The notes below the pieces were generated by a model. That model saw nothing but the letters and a program-made list of their open reading frames with translations, did no database searches and was not told the origin of the DNA. Positions 33,291 through 44,231 of a stretch of DNA of 55,257 bases are shown in pieces; within the stretch, counting starts at the first letter, position 1, and the number at the start of each line of letters is the position of its first letter. Where the stretch lies: assembly GCF_000421825.1 (NCBI RefSeq), contig NZ_ATXT01000003.1:1-55257 (forward strand), given 5' to 3'. A program made the translations under genes and the position numbers. This DNA is from Humibacter albus DSM 18994. GTDB lineage: Bacteria; Actinomycetota; Actinomycetes; Actinomycetales; Microbacteriaceae.

Positions 33291-34400
33291 TCAGGAGTCC
33301 AGGCGCGTCAGCCAGCCGTGCTTGTCGTCGGCGCGTCCGTACTGGATGTCGGTCAGCTCCTGGCGCAGCGACATCGTGAGTTCACCGGCCGGGGCATCCG
33401 CCGCGCCGATCGAGAAGTCGCGGCCCTTGAGCTGCGCGATCGGGGTGACCACGGCGGCGGTGCCGCACGCGAACGCTTCGACGATGTCCCCGGAGGCGAC
33501 CCCGGCCTTCCATTCGTCGAGTGAGACCGGCCGCTGCTCGACGCGGTGCCCGCGGTCGCGGGCCAGCTGCAGGATCGAGTCGAGCGTGACCCCTTCCAGA
33601 ATGGAGTCGGATGCCGGCGTGACGAGCGTGCCGTCGCTGTAGACGAGCACGACGTTCATGCCACCGAGCTCCTCGAGGTACTTGCCCTCGTTGGAATCGA
33701 GGAACAGCACCTGGGCGCAGCCGTGCTCATAGGCCTCGGACTGCGGAAGCAGGCTGGCCGCGTAGTTTCCGCCCGTCTTCGCCGAGCCTGTGCCGCCGAC
33801 CCCGGCACGCGAGAACTGATCGGAGAGCCAGATGGACACGGGTGCGATGCCCCCCTTGAAGTACGCACCGGCAGGGCTGGCGATGAGGTAAAAAGCCACC
33901 TTGTTGGCCGGCCGCACACCGAGGAACGCCTCCTTGGCGAACATGAACGGCCGCAGGTAGAGGCTCGTCTCAGGCGCCGACGGCACCCAGTCGCCGTCGA
34001 GAGCGATCAGGCGCCGCAGCGACTCGACGAAGTACTCCACCGGAAGCTCCGGCAGAGCGAGCCTGTGTGCCGAGCGCTGCATGCGGCGGCCGTTCGACTC
34101 CGGGCGGAACGTCCAGATCGACCCGTCGGCGTGGCGGTACGCCTTGAGACCCTCGAAGACCTCCTGGGCATAGTGCAGCACGGCGGCCGACGGCTCCAGC
34201 TGGATCGGACCGTAGGGGCTCACGCGCGGCCGGTGCCAGCCGCCTTGCGCCGACCAGCAGATGTCGATCATGTGGTCGGTGAAATGCTCTCCGAACCCCG
34301 GATCGGTCAGGATCTTCTCCCGCTCTTCGACGCTGGTCGGTTCCGGATTCGGCGTGACCTGCCACAGCAGTGGCGTGACGTCGGTGAGCGGGATGGTCAT
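33291..34400 (-). CDS. ilvE: Branched-chain amino acid aminotransferase
   Basis: A 369-residue fold-type IV PLP enzyme, the length of the long actinobacterial/mammalian-type BCAT. The PLP lysine is in TGSAKTGGNYAAS; LDSNEGKYLEELGGMN and SILEGVTLDSILQLA are family signatures. It makes leucine, isoleucine and valine from their 2-oxo acids with glutamate. AAAGGGGA precedes the ATG. It lies downstream of leuB with 98 bp between, where a hairpin and a TAACCT box suggest a terminator plus an own promoter. Confidence 0.93.
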   Translation of the reverse strand: MTIPLTDVTPLLWQVTPNPEPTSVEEREKILTDPGFGEHFTDHMIDICWSAQGGWHRPRVSPYGPIQLEPSAAVLHYAQEVFEGLKAYRHADGSIWTFRPESNGRRMQRSAHRLALPELPVEYFVESLRRLIALDGDWVPSAPETSLYLRPFMFAKEAFLGVRPANKVAFYLIASPAGAYFKGGIAPVSIWLSDQFSRAGVGGTGSAKTGGNYAASLLPQSEAYEHGCAQVLFLDSNEGKYLEELGGMNVVLVYSDGTLVTPASDSILEGVTLDSILQLARDRGHRVEQRPVSLDEWKAGVASGDIVEAFACGTAAVVTPIAQLKGRDFSIGAADAPAGELTMSLRQELTDIQYGRADDKHGWLTRLDS

Positions 34401-34462
34401 CGGTGTTCCCCTTTGAAGGTCGTGAGACGCGTGCGAGCGGAAGGCGCTCTCGCGTCGGATTC

Positions 34463-34484
34463 AGGTTACGTCAGCGAGCTGACG
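34463..34484 (-). promoter_or_regulatory. Hairpin and -10-like box between leuB and ilvE
   Basis: CGTCAGC (34469-34475) and GCTGACG (34478-34484) are perfect 7-bp arms with a 2-base loop, 14 bp past the leuB stop region; next to it TAACCT (34463-34468, minus strand) could be the -10 of ilvE. Confidence 0.4.
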
Positions 34485-34498
34485 CGTGTCTCGGGCGA

Positions 34499-35560
34499 TC
34501 AGCGCGCGAGGCGGGCGACGATCGCGTCGCCGATCTCGCTCGTGCTGCGTGCGCCGGAACGTTCGGCGAGGTCCGCGGTGACGGCCGCACGGACGCGGGC
34601 GGCGGCGTCCGCGAGCTCGAGGTGATCGAGCAGCAGCGCGACGGAGAGGATGGCGGCGGTCGGGTCAGCCTTGCCCTGCCCGGCGATGTCGGGCGCCGAG
34701 CCGTGCACCGGTTCGAACATGCTGGGGAACGCACCGTCGGGGTTGATGTTCCCGGATGCCGCGAGTCCGATCCCGCCGCTGATCGCTGCCGCGAGATCGG
34801 TGAGGATGTCGCCGAACAGGTTGTCGGTGACGATCACGTCGAAACGCGCCGGGTCGGTGACCAAAAAGATGGTGGCCGCGTCGACGTGCAGGTAGTCGAC
34901 GGTGACGTCCGGATGCTCCGACGCCACCTCGTCGACGATCCGCTTCCACAGACCGCCGGCGTGCACCAGCACATTGGTCTTGTGCACGAGGGTGAGCTTC
35001 TTGCGCCGCTTCTCGGCCTGGTCGAAGGCGTAGCGCACGACGCGCTCGACGCCGAAGGCCGTGTTCACGGAGACCTCGTTCGCGATCTCGTGCGGTGTGC
35101 CGACGCGGATGGCGCCGCCGTTTCCGACGTAGGGGCCCTCGGTGCCCTCGCGCACGACGACGAAGTCGACATCGCCGGGATCGGCGAGCGGGCTGCTGAC
35201 GCCCGGGAGAATGGTCGTGGGACGCAGGTTCACGTAGTGGTCGAGCGCGAACCGCAGCTTGAGCAGCAGGCCGCGCTCGATGTTGGCGCCGGCCAATCGC
35301 GGGTCGCCGGGCTTGCCGCCGACGGCGCCGAGAAGGATGGCATCGTGACGGGAGATCGCCTCGAGGTCGTCGTCAGTGAGCACGTCGCCCGTGGCCAGGT
35401 AACGTGCGGCACCCAGCTCGAACGTGGTCTTCTCGAAGACCACGTCGGCGGAGTCGACCGCGGGATCGACGACGGCGTCGAGCACCTTGATCGCCTCGGC
35501 GACGACCTCCGGACCGATTCCATCACCGGGGATGACGGCGAGAGCGACCTGACGCGACAT
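34499..35560 (-). CDS. leuB: 3-isopropylmalate dehydrogenase
   Basis: A 353-residue NAD-dependent beta-decarboxylating dehydrogenase. [19 protein letters not shown] opens the protein; [33 protein letters not shown] and [14 protein letters not shown] carry substrate and metal residues, and [18 protein letters not shown] binds NAD. It oxidises and decarboxylates 3-isopropylmalate to 4-methyl-2-oxopentanoate, the third leucine step. AAGGAG lies 5 nt before the ATG. The promoter is an extended -10 embedded in a palindrome (35579-35588). Confidence 0.95.
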   Translation of the reverse strand: MSRQVALAVIPGDGIGPEVVAEAIKVLDAVVDPAVDSADVVFEKTTFELGAARYLATGDVLTDDDLEAISRHDAILLGAVGGKPGDPRLAGANIERGLLLKLRFALDHYVNLRPTTILPGVSSPLADPGDVDFVVVREGTEGPYVGNGGAIRVGTPHEIANEVSVNTAFGVERVVRYAFDQAEKRRKKLTLVHKTNVLVHAGGLWKRIVDEVASEHPDVTVDYLHVDAATIFLVTDPARFDVIVTDNLFGDILTDLAAAISGGIGLAASGNINPDGAFPSMFEPVHGSAPDIAGQGKADPTAAILSVALLLDHLELADAAARVRAAVTADLAERSGARSTSEIGDAIVARLAR

Positions 35561-35934
35561 GGAACTCCTTCGAACGTTTGGTATACCAGCGTATCGCGCT
35601 GTGAGGGGACTCGACGACGAACCGATGGCTTATGCCGAGGCGCAACTTTCCCTCGTATCACCACGGGATCGCGACGTCCGCGTACTCCTCAGCGATGGCA
35701 GCAAGAGCGCCAGGCGCTTCTGACGCGGTAGCCCCTTCCGATCCGGCAGCCCCGCGATACAGAACGCGTCTGACGACTTCGGCACGTGCGGACGTGCCGG
35801 CACACGTCCCCGCGGCGGCACGCACATGGCCAGCGGCGGCACGCACACACATGGCCCGCGGCGGCGCAACCCCGTGGCTGCACGCCCTTTCGGATCGTAG
35901 GCTGTCGCCATCGTCACGACCGTTAGGAGCACGC
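35561..35934. other. Intergenic stretch between leuB and the DUF6458 gene
   Basis: These 374 bases hold the leuB promoter, then a GC-rich part with degenerate tandem units (35812-35832 and 35833-35857, both starting gcggcggcacgcaca), and finally TAGGCT (35898-35903), the -10 of the small membrane-protein gene. I see no gene in it; the open frame upstream of 35935 is a product of the repeats. Confidence 0.55.
35579..35588 (-). promoter_or_regulatory. Palindrome TGGTATACCA over the extended -10 of leuB
   Basis: On the minus strand TG-G-TATACC is an extended -10 hexamer, and the same bases form a perfect 10-bp palindrome. The predicted start is about 11 nt before the leuB Shine-Dalgarno-ATG unit. 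A regulator binding here would compete with RNA polymerase. Confidence 0.5.
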
Positions 35935-36183
35935 GTGAGCCTCGGAGGCGGAATCTTCCTCATCGTCGTGGGCGCCATACTGGCGTTCGCCATCAACGTC
36001 ACGCCGACGTGGATCGACCTGCAACTGGTCGGCTACATCCTGATGGGTGCCGGGGTGGTGATCACGGTTATCGGAATCGTGTTGATCACCCGCAAACGCA
36101 CCTCGCGGGTCACCCGTAGCAGCACGATCGACCCACGCACGGGCGAGCAGATCGATAGCACGCGACGCGACGACCGCGGCTGA
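35935..36183 (+). CDS. DUF6458 family small membrane protein
   Basis: An 82-residue protein: GGGIFLIVVGAILAFAI and VGYILMGAGVVITVIGIVLI form two transmembrane helices, followed by a basic, polar tail (RKRTSRVTRSSTIDPRTGEQ). The sequence closely fits the DUF6458 proteins of actinobacteria, whose function is unknown. GTG at 35935 follows AGGAG by 5 nt; TAGGCT lies about 31 nt upstream. It is convergent with serA. Confidence 0.85.
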   Translation: MSLGGGIFLIVVGAILAFAINVTPTWIDLQLVGYILMGAGVVITVIGIVLITRKRTSRVTRSSTIDPRTGEQIDSTRRDDRG

Positions 36184-36200
36184 ACGCCTCTCGTCGCGCC

Positions 36201-37796
36201 CTACGACTCCGTGATGTCGATCGCCTGAAGCACGTCGGCGTCGATCGCCGCCCGCACCGATTCCAGGATGCCGTCGGGAACCGGTGAGTCCACGGTGAGC
36301 ACGCTCAGCGCCTTGCCGCCTGCCGTGGTGCGTGCCACCTGCATGCCCGCAATGTTGATGCCGGCCTCTCCGAACTCGCGGCCGTAGACGGCCACGATGC
36401 CGGGGCGGTCGTCGTACACCATGACGATCAGATGCTTCGCGAGCGGCACTTCCACGTCGTAGCCGTCGATGCCCACGATCTTCTCGATCTGCTTCGGCCC
36501 GGTCAGCGTGCCCGACACCGACACCTGCGAACCGTCGGCCAGCGCACCGCTCAGGGTCAGGACATTGCGGTATTCCTCGCTGGCGGCATCCGTCAGCAGT
36601 CGAACCTCGATGCCGCGCTGCTCGGCGAGCACCGGCGCGTTCACATACGAGACGTTCTCGCTCACGATGTTGGTGAAGATTCCCTTGAGCGCCGCGAGTT
36701 TCAGCACGCTCACGTCGTACTCGACCAGTTCGCCGCGGATCTCGACGTCGACGCTCGTGATCGGGCTGTTCTTCGCCAGTCCGCTGAAGACCTGGCCGAG
36801 CTTTTCAAGCAGCGGGATGCCGGGACGCACGTAGGGGTCGATGACTCCGCCCGCCACGTTGACCGCGTCGGGCACGAGCTCGCCGGAGAGCGCCAGCCGC
36901 ACCGACCGCGCGACCGACACACCCGCCTTCTCCTGCGCCTCGGCCGTCGACGCGCCGAGGTGCGGCGTCACGACCACGTTGTCCAGAGCGATCAGCGGTG
37001 ATTCGAGCGGCGGCTCCGCCGAGAACACGTCGAGGCCGGCACCCGCGATCGTCTCGCTCGTGAGGGCGCGGTAGAGGGCGTCCTCGTCGATGAGGCCGCC
37101 GCGGGCGACGTTGACGATGTACGCGCTCTTCTTCATCAGCGCGAGCTGGTCGTCGCCGATCATGCCGATGGTCTCTGGCGTCTTCGGCATGTGGATGGTC
37201 ACGAAGTCGGCCTGCTGCAACAGCTCGTCCAGACCGACGAGCTGCACACCCAGTTGCTGCGCGCGCGCCGACGTGACGTAGGGGTCGTAGGCGATGATCG
37301 ACATGCCGAACGCCTGCAGACGTGCCGTGATGAGCGCACCGATGCGACCGAGCCCGATGATGCCGACGGTCTTCTCGTACAGCTCGGTCCCGGTGTACTT
37401 CGAGCGCTTCCACTCGCCGCCCGACAGCGACGCATTGCCCGCCGGAATGTGCCGGGCGAGCGACAGGATGTGGCCGACGGTGAGCTCGGCCGCGGAGATG
37501 ATGTTGGAGGTCGGTGCGTTCACGACCATGACGCCGGCCTGCGTGGCCGCCTTGATGTCGACGTTGTCGAGGCCCACGCCCGCGCGCGCGACGACCTTGA
37601 GGTTCGGCGCCGCCGCGATCGCCTCGGCGTCCACCTTGGTCGCGGAACGCACGAGCACGGCATCCGCGTCGGACAGCGCCTCCAGCAACGCCGGACGATC
37701 GGTGCCGTCGACGTGGCGGATCTCGAAGTCGGGGCCGAGGGCCTCAACCGTGGCGGGTGACAGTTCTTCGGCGATCAGAACGACCGGTTTCGACAC
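36201..37796 (-). CDS. serA: D-3-phosphoglycerate dehydrogenase
   Basis: A 531-residue type 1 enzyme: catalytic and NAD-binding domains (GIIGLGRIGALITARL; NVARGGLIDEDALY; catalytic His in VVTPHLGAST), an allosteric substrate-binding domain (about 320-450) and a C-terminal ACT domain (about 455-531; VMVYDDRPGIVAVYG) for serine feedback. It makes 3-phosphohydroxypyruvate, the first serine step. The start is GTG. A TAAGGT box at 37878-37883 may be its -10, leaving a 75-nt leader. It is convergent with the DUF6458 gene and divergent from the SDR gene. Confidence 0.95.
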   Translation of the reverse strand: MSKPVVLIAEELSPATVEALGPDFEIRHVDGTDRPALLEALSDADAVLVRSATKVDAEAIAAAPNLKVVARAGVGLDNVDIKAATQAGVMVVNAPTSNIISAAELTVGHILSLARHIPAGNASLSGGEWKRSKYTGTELYEKTVGIIGLGRIGALITARLQAFGMSIIAYDPYVTSARAQQLGVQLVGLDELLQQADFVTIHMPKTPETIGMIGDDQLALMKKSAYIVNVARGGLIDEDALYRALTSETIAGAGLDVFSAEPPLESPLIALDNVVVTPHLGASTAEAQEKAGVSVARSVRLALSGELVPDAVNVAGGVIDPYVRPGIPLLEKLGQVFSGLAKNSPITSVDVEIRGELVEYDVSVLKLAALKGIFTNIVSENVSYVNAPVLAEQRGIEVRLLTDAASEEYRNVLTLSGALADGSQVSVSGTLTGPKQIEKIVGIDGYDVEVPLAKHLIVMVYDDRPGIVAVYGREFGEAGINIAGMQVARTTAGGKALSVLTVDSPVPDGILESVRAAIDADVLQAIDITES

Positions 37797-38021
37797 AGAG
37801 GAACCCTTCGAGTGGAGCGAGCGGTGGGAGCGTGGGCGGATGCCCGCACGCCACGGCAGCGGGGCGCGGTCACCTCAACCTTAGTGTCCTCCTGGGCCCG
37901 CCTGCGCACATGAGCACGTGCACCACGGGCCTAACCTGGCGGAAGAACGTGATCGCCGCGGCCGCGAGCCGCGCACGCGACGCAACCGAACATGACGAAT
38001 TGTGAAGCGAGGGAACGGCGC

Positions 38022-38864
38022 ATGCGCATACTCCTGGCCGGCGGGGCCGGCGCCATCGGACGACAGCTCACTCCGGCGCTCGTCGCCGCCGGGCACGAAG
38101 TGTGGGCCACCAGCCGGGACGCGGGCAAGGCGAGCGTCATCGAGGCGACCGGCGCACGTCCTCTCGTGATGGATGTCTACGACACCGAGTCCGTCGAGCA
38201 GGCTTTCGCGCGCTCCCGCCCCGACGCGGTGCTCCACGAGCTCACCGCCCTCGCCGACCTCGACTTCGCCGCGAACTCCCGCGTGCGCATCGAGGGCACG
38301 CGCACGCTGGTGGATGCCGCGCGCCGGCACGGCGTGGATCGCATGATCGCCCAGAGCATCAGCTGGGTCGTCCCCGACGGCGACACGCTCGCCACCGAGG
38401 ACGAACCGTTCGCCGCCGGCGTCACGCCGGGCGTGCCCGAGTTGGAGAGCACGGTGCTCGAACTGCCGAACGGCGTCGTGCTCCGCTACGGCCAGTTCTA
38501 CGGGCCGGGAACCTGGCGCGCGCCCGGGGCGCCGGAGACGCTCGCCGCGCTCGAGGGCCGGCTGCGCCCGATGGCGCGCGTGATCGACTTCGTGCATGTC
38601 GCCGATGCCGCCTCCGCCACGGTGCTCGCACTCGACTGGCCGCACGGCGTCGTCAACATCGTCGACGACGAGCCGGCCGAGGCCGCCCAGTGGATGCCCG
38701 TCTACGCCGCCGCGGTCGGCGCACCTCCGCCGAGCATCCCGTCGGACCTGCGCGAGGGCCGCCCGGTGTCGAACGCACTCGCGCGCAGCCGCGGATGGCG
38801 GCCGCGTTTCAGTAGCTGGCGCCAGGGATTCACCCTGCCGGAAGGCGGTGTGGCTCAGCCCTGA
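38022..38864 (+). CDS. NAD(P)-dependent epimerase/dehydratase-like protein (extended SDR)
   Basis: A 280-residue Rossmann-fold protein. The dinucleotide motif AGGAGAIGRQL is near the N-terminus. The usual YxxxK is replaced: the region reads SISWVVPDG, and RYGQFYGPGTW carries the family's later YG-GP motif. Loss of the Tyr/Lys pair suggests an atypical SDR with a binding or unusual reductase role. GAGGGA lies about 7 nt before ATG 38022; ATG 37992 would add ten residues. It diverges from serA and is convergent with ilvC across a strong hairpin. Confidence 0.75.
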   Translation: MRILLAGGAGAIGRQLTPALVAAGHEVWATSRDAGKASVIEATGARPLVMDVYDTESVEQAFARSRPDAVLHELTALADLDFAANSRVRIEGTRTLVDAARRHGVDRMIAQSISWVVPDGDTLATEDEPFAAGVTPGVPELESTVLELPNGVVLRYGQFYGPGTWRAPGAPETLAALEGRLRPMARVIDFVHVADAASATVLALDWPHGVVNIVDDEPAEAAQWMPVYAAAVGAPPPSIPSDLREGRPVSNALARSRGWRPRFSSWRQGFTLPEGGVAQP

Positions 38865-38963
38865 ACCGCGCGTGCCGCCGCATGGAAGCGCTACGCGCGC
38901 TTTCGGACGTGCATCGCAATCTCGACGGCGAGGTGCTGCGGCATTCGCGGTCTCCCGTCGATC

Positions 38964-38997
38964 GTCGCTGGCCGCGACTCACACCGCGGCCAGCGAC
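38964..38997. terminator. Strong bidirectional terminator hairpin
   Basis: Left arm GTCGCTGGCCGCG (38964-38976) and right arm CGCGGCCAGCGAC (38985-38997) pair perfectly over 13 bp with an 8-nt loop. It lies between two convergent genes, 9 bp after the ilvC stop, and can end transcription from both sides. Confidence 0.8.
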
Positions 38998-39006
38998 ATC
39001 CGGGCG

Positions 39007-40089
<1,083 letters not shown>

Positions 40090-40105
<16 letters not shown>

Positions 40106-40599
40106 CGGTCGGTGATCGATTTCGACCCGCGGCCGATCGCCAGCAGACCGGACTGCGCCATCTCCTTGATGCCGTACGGCTCGAGCACCCGCAGCAGTGC
40201 CTCGGTCTTGCCGGTGTCGCCCGTCACCTCGATGACGAGCGCGTCCGTGGCCACGTCGACGACGCGAGCACGGAAGAGGTTCACGGCCTCCAGCACCTGC
40301 GACCTCGTGGTGTGGTCCACGCGCACCTTGATGAGCAGGTGCTCGCGCTGCACCGACTGATCGATGTCGAGCTCCACGATCTTGATCACGTTGACCAGCT
40401 TGTTCAACTGCTTGGTCACCTGCTCGAGCGGGGCGTCCTCGACGTCCACCACCACGGTGATGCGCGAGAGTCCGGGCACCTCGCTCACGCCGACGGCGAG
40501 CGACGAGATGTTGAATCCGCGGCGGGCGAAGAGCCCGGCGACGCGGGTGAGCAGACCCGCCTTGTCTTCGACGAGCAACGACAGCACGTGCGTGGCCAT
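40090..40599 (-). CDS. ilvN: Acetolactate synthase, small regulatory subunit
   Basis: A 169-residue protein with an N-terminal ACT domain (about residues 4-76; HVLSLLVEDKAGLLTRVAGL, then FARRGFNISSLAVG) and a C-terminal ACT-like half, as in IlvN/IlvH. It binds the large subunit and mediates valine feedback inhibition. It begins 3 bp after the ilvB stop. Its stop codon is followed by a duplicate of its own last codons. Confidence 0.95.
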
Positions 40600-40602
40600 G
40601 GC

Positions 40603-42423
40603 CTACTCCTCTCCCCAACTCGGTGCGTGGTCCTTCGCGTACTGCACGTTCGAGTTGCTGACGCCCTGCGGAACCATCGGCCACACCATGGCGTCGCGGC
40701 TCACGATGAAGTCGATCACCACCGGGCGGTCGTTCGTCTCGAGCGCGAGCTTGATGGCGGCATCCACTTCCTCTTCCTTGGTGACGCGGATGCCGAGGGC
40801 ACCGTACGCCTCCGCCAGCTTGAGGAAGTCGGGAATCATCGCCGTCTCGTGACCGGTGTTCAGGTCGGTGAACGAGTGGCGGCCGTCGTAGAACAGGGTC
40901 TGCCACTGGCGCACCATGCCGAGCGACGAGTTGTTGATGATCGCGACCTTGATCGGAATGTCGTTGATCGTGCAGGTGGCGAGCTCCTGATTGGTCATCT
41001 GGAAGCATCCGTCGCCGTCGATCGCCCACACCACCCGGTCGGGCTGCGAGACTTTCGCGCCCATCGCCGCAGGCACCGCGTAGCCCATCGTGCCTGCACC
41101 GCCCGAGTTGAGGAAGGCGTTCGGCCGCTCGTACTGGATGAACTGCGCCGCCCACATCTGGTGCTGGCCAACGCCGGCGACGTAGACGCCCTCCGGCCCG
41201 GTCAGCTCGCCGATGCGCTTGATGATCGCCTGCGGCGCGAGGAGCCCGTCACTGGTCGGCGTGTAGCCCAGAGGGAACTGCGTTCGCAGTTCGTCGAGCT
41301 TCGCCCACCAGTCGCTCAGGTCCGGGCCGCCGACGGCGGCGACCTCGTGCTCGAAGGCGGCGGTCAGGTCGGCGATGACGTCTTTGGCATCGCCGACGAT
41401 GGGGACGTCGGCGTGCCGGATCTTGGAGATCTCGGCGGGGTCGACATCGACGTGCACGATCTTCGCGTGCGGCGCGAAGCCCGCCACCGAGCCGGTGACG
41501 CGGTCGTCGAAGCGCGCGCCGAGCGAGATGATCAGGTCGGCGTCCTGCAGCGCGAGCACCGCGGCCACCGTGCCGTGCATGCCGGGCATACCGAGGTGCT
41601 GCTTGTTCGAGTCGGGGAACGCGCCACGCGCCATCAGCGTCGTGACCACGGGCGCCCCTGTCGCCTCGGCGAGGGCGGCGAGCTCATCGGACGCGTGGGC
41701 ACGAACGACCCCGCCGCCCACGTACAGCACGGGCTTGCTCGATTCCGCGAGCAGACGTGCCGCCGCGTGAACCTGCTTTCCGTGCGCCTTGGTCACCGGA
41801 CGGTACCCGGGCAGGTCGACCACGGGCGGCCAGGAGAACTCCATCAGGTTCTGCTGCGCGTCCTTCGTGATGTCCACGAGCACGGGACCGGGGCGCCCGG
41901 TCGAGGCGATGTGGTACGCGGCCGCGATCGTCGCCGGGATGTCCTCCGCCCGCTTCACCAGGAAGGAGTGCTTGGTGATCGGCATCGTGATCCCCACGAT
42001 GTCCGCCTCCTGGAAGGCATCCGTCCCCATCGAGGTGGAGAACACCTGGCCCGTGATGAAGAGGGTCGGCACGGAGTCCATGTGGGCATCCGCGATCGCC
42101 GTGACCAGGTTGGTCGCGCCGGGCCCGGAGGTGGCGATGGCGACGCCGACGCGGCGGCTTGCCGAGGCGTAGCCCTCGGCGGCATGCCCGGCGCCCTGTT
42201 CGTGCCGCACGAGGATGTGCCGGATGGCGTTCTGCGCCATCAGCTCGTCGTAGAACGGGATGACGGCGCCGCCCGGAATGCCGAAGACATCCGTGACGCC
42301 GAGGCGGGCCAGCGATCGCAGGATCGCGGCGGAGCCGGTGATGAGATCTGGTTTGTCGGAGGTGCCGTCGGCCCCGGCAGCACGCGCTGCCGAAGTCGGC
42401 ACGGCTCGAGGTTCCGTTGTCAT
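40603..42423 (-). CDS. ilvB: Acetolactate synthase, large catalytic subunit
   Basis: A 606-residue ThDP enzyme. Catalytic Glu is in [18 protein letters not shown]-binding regions follow, and the ThDP motif runs from [11 protein letters not shown] to [13 protein letters not shown]. It condenses two pyruvates, or pyruvate with 2-oxobutyrate. The first 24 residues are a low-complexity extension. The 53 bp behind ilvD are too short for a regulatory leader, and no leader peptide is visible, so ilvB may be read from the ilvD transcript. No good Shine-Dalgarno: GTAAGGAAAA lies about 13 nt before the ATG. Confidence 0.95.
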   Translation of the reverse strand: MTTEPRAVPTSAARAAGADGTSDKPDLITGSAAILRSLARLGVTDVFGIPGGAVIPFYDELMAQNAIRHILVRHEQGAGHAAEGYASASRRVGVAIATSGPGATNLVTAIADAHMDSVPTLFITGQVFSTSMGTDAFQEADIVGITMPITKHSFLVKRAEDIPATIAAAYHIASTGRPGPVLVDITKDAQQNLMEFSWPPVVDLPGYRPVTKAHGKQVHAAARLLAESSKPVLYVGGGVVRAHASDELAALAEATGAPVVTTLMARGAFPDSNKQHLGMPGMHGTVAAVLALQDADLIISLGARFDDRVTGSVAGFAPHAKIVHVDVDPAEISKIRHADVPIVGDAKDVIADLTAAFEHEVAAVGGPDLSDWWAKLDELRTQFPLGYTPTSDGLLAPQAIIKRIGELTGPEGVYVAGVGQHQMWAAQFIQYERPNAFLNSGGAGTMGYAVPAAMGAKVSQPDRVVWAIDGDGCFQMTNQELATCTINDIPIKVAIINNSSLGMVRQWQTLFYDGRHSFTDLNTGHETAMIPDFLKLAEAYGALGIRVTKEEEVDAAIKLALETNDRPVVIDFIVSRDAMVWPMVPQGVSNSNVQYAKDHAPSWGEE

Positions 42424-42476
42424 GGGGGGACGGTTTTCCTTACGCTGCGAACGATGAAGAGAGTTGATCGCGTCGG

Positions 42477-44171
42477 TTACCCCGTGATCGCGCCCTCCGC
42501 AGCGGAGTGCACGAGCTTGGAGTACTTCGCGAGAACGCCACGGGTATAGCGCGGGGGAAGAGGCTCCCAGCCTTCCCGGCGGGAGGCCAGCTCAGACTCG
42601 TCGACAAGTAGGTCGAGGGAGCGAGCCGCGATATCGACCCGTATCAGATCACCATCGCGCACGAAGGCAATGGGACCACCGTCCACTGCTTCGGGTGCTA
42701 TGTGGCCGATGCACAGACCGGTTGTGCCGCCTGAGAATCGACCGTCTGTCAATAGTAGTACATCCTTGCCGAGGCCTGCGCCCTTGATGGCCGCCGTGAT
42801 GGCCAGCATCTCGCGCATGCCCGGACCGCCCTTGGGTCCCTCGTAGCGGATCACGACCACGTCACCGTGCACGATCCGACCCTCGGTCAAGGCGTCCATC
42901 GCCTCGCGCTCGCGCTCGAACACGCGGGCCGGCCCCTCGAAGACGGCGGCGTCGAACCCTGCGGTCTTCACCACGGCGCCGTCGGGCGCGAACGAGCCCT
43001 TGAGAATGGTCAGGCCACCGGTGGGATGCAGCGGGTCGTCCAGCTTGCGCAGCACCTCGCCGTCGAGCGGCTCCGGGCTCAACTCCGCCAGGTTCTCGGC
43101 GACTGTCTTGCCCGTCACCGTGATGCAGTCGCCGTGCAGCAAGCCGGCGTCGAGAAGTGCCTTCATCAGCACCGGGATGCCGCCGTGCCGGTCGACGTCG
43201 TTCATCACGTACTTGCCGAACGGCTTCAGATCGCCGATATGCGGCACGTTGTTGCCGATGCGGTTGAAGTCGTCGAGCGTCAGGTCCACCTCGGCCTCGC
43301 GCGCGATCGCGAGCAGGTGCAGCACGACATTGGTGGAACCACCGAGCGCCATCGCCACCGTGATGGCGTTCTCGAACGCCTCCTTGGTGAGGATGTCCCT
43401 GGCCGTCAACCCGAGTCGCAGCATGTTCACGACGGCCTCGCCCGAGCGGTGCGCGTAGTAGTCGCGACGACGATCGGCCGAGGGCGGCGCCGCAGAGCCC
43501 GGATAGCTCATGCCGAGCGCCTCCGCGACCGACGCCATCGTGTTCGCGGTGTACATGCCGCCGCAGGCACCCTCACCCGGCGCGATCGAGCACTCGATGC
43601 GCTTGAGATCCTCCAGGCTCATGGTGCCGGCCTTGCAGGCGCCGACGGCTTCGAAGGAGTCGATGATCGTGACATCCTTCTCAGTCCCGTCGCTGAGCTT
43701 CACCCAACCGGGGGCGATCGACCCCGCGTAGAGGAATACCGAGGCCAGATCGAGGCGGGCGGCCGCCATCAGCATGCCGGGAATCGACTTGTCGCAGCCC
43801 GCCAGCAGCACGGAGCCGTCGAGCCGCTCCGCCATCATGACCGTCTCGACCGAGTCGCAGATGACCTCGCGCGAGACGAGCGAGAAGTGCATGCCCTCGT
43901 GACCCATCGAGATGCCGTCGGAGACCGAGACCGTGCCGAACTCGAGCGGGTACCCTCCCCCGCCGTGCACGCCTTCCTTCGCCGCCTGGGCGAGGCGATC
44001 GAGCGAGAGGTTGCACGGCGTGATCTCGTTCCACGAGCTCGCGATGCCGATCTGGGGTTTGTCCCAGTCCTCGTCGCCCATGCCGACCGCGCGGAGCATC
44101 CCGCGGCTGGTGGTGGCTTCGATGCCGTCCGTGACGACCCGACTGCGCGGCTTCATGTCGATCTCTGGCAT
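42477..44171 (-). CDS. ilvD: Dihydroxy-acid dehydratase
   Basis: A 564-residue Fe-S dehydratase. [20 protein letters not shown] and [17 protein letters not shown] carry the cluster cysteines, and [19 protein letters not shown] is the C-terminal signature. It dehydrates the dihydroxy acids of valine/leucine and isoleucine synthesis. ATG at 44171 ([11 protein letters not shown]) is preferred over GTG at 44198, because TAAACT (44179-44184) lies 7 nt upstream and would be inside the longer version; it is thus probably leaderless. Next downstream gene is ilvB. Confidence 0.95.
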   Translation of the reverse strand: MPEIDMKPRSRVVTDGIEATTSRGMLRAVGMGDEDWDKPQIGIASSWNEITPCNLSLDRLAQAAKEGVHGGGGYPLEFGTVSVSDGISMGHEGMHFSLVSREVICDSVETVMMAERLDGSVLLAGCDKSIPGMLMAAARLDLASVFLYAGSIAPGWVKLSDGTEKDVTIIDSFEAVGACKAGTMSLEDLKRIECSIAPGEGACGGMYTANTMASVAEALGMSYPGSAAPPSADRRRDYYAHRSGEAVVNMLRLGLTARDILTKEAFENAITVAMALGGSTNVVLHLLAIAREAEVDLTLDDFNRIGNNVPHIGDLKPFGKYVMNDVDRHGGIPVLMKALLDAGLLHGDCITVTGKTVAENLAELSPEPLDGEVLRKLDDPLHPTGGLTILKGSFAPDGAVVKTAGFDAAVFEGPARVFEREREAMDALTEGRIVHGDVVVIRYEGPKGGPGMREMLAITAAIKGAGLGKDVLLLTDGRFSGGTTGLCIGHIAPEAVDGGPIAFVRDGDLIRVDIAARSLDLLVDESELASRREGWEPLPPRYTRGVLAKYSKLVHSAAEGAITG

Positions 44172-44200
44172 GAGGTCGAGTTTAGAGGTCGGTGGCACCC

Positions 44201-44223
44201 GCCGCGCGCCAGCGGTGCGCGGC
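44201..44223 (-). terminator. Hairpin between otsB and ilvD
   Basis: GCCGCGC (44201-44207) and GCGCGGC (44217-44223) pair perfectly around 9 nt, 8 bp past the otsB stop and upstream of the ilvD -10 box; it should separate the two transcripts. Confidence 0.55.
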
Positions 44224-44231
44224 CGGCGCTC

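Noticed and set aside
35632-35934. Extended start for the DUF6458 protein
   Set aside because: The extension is encoded by GC-rich tandem repeats; AGGAG plus GTG at 35935 gives the family's normal length.
42424-42476. Leader peptide/attenuator before ilvB
   Set aside because: Only 53 bp lie between ilvD and ilvB and no frame with repeated Ile, Val or Leu codons is present.
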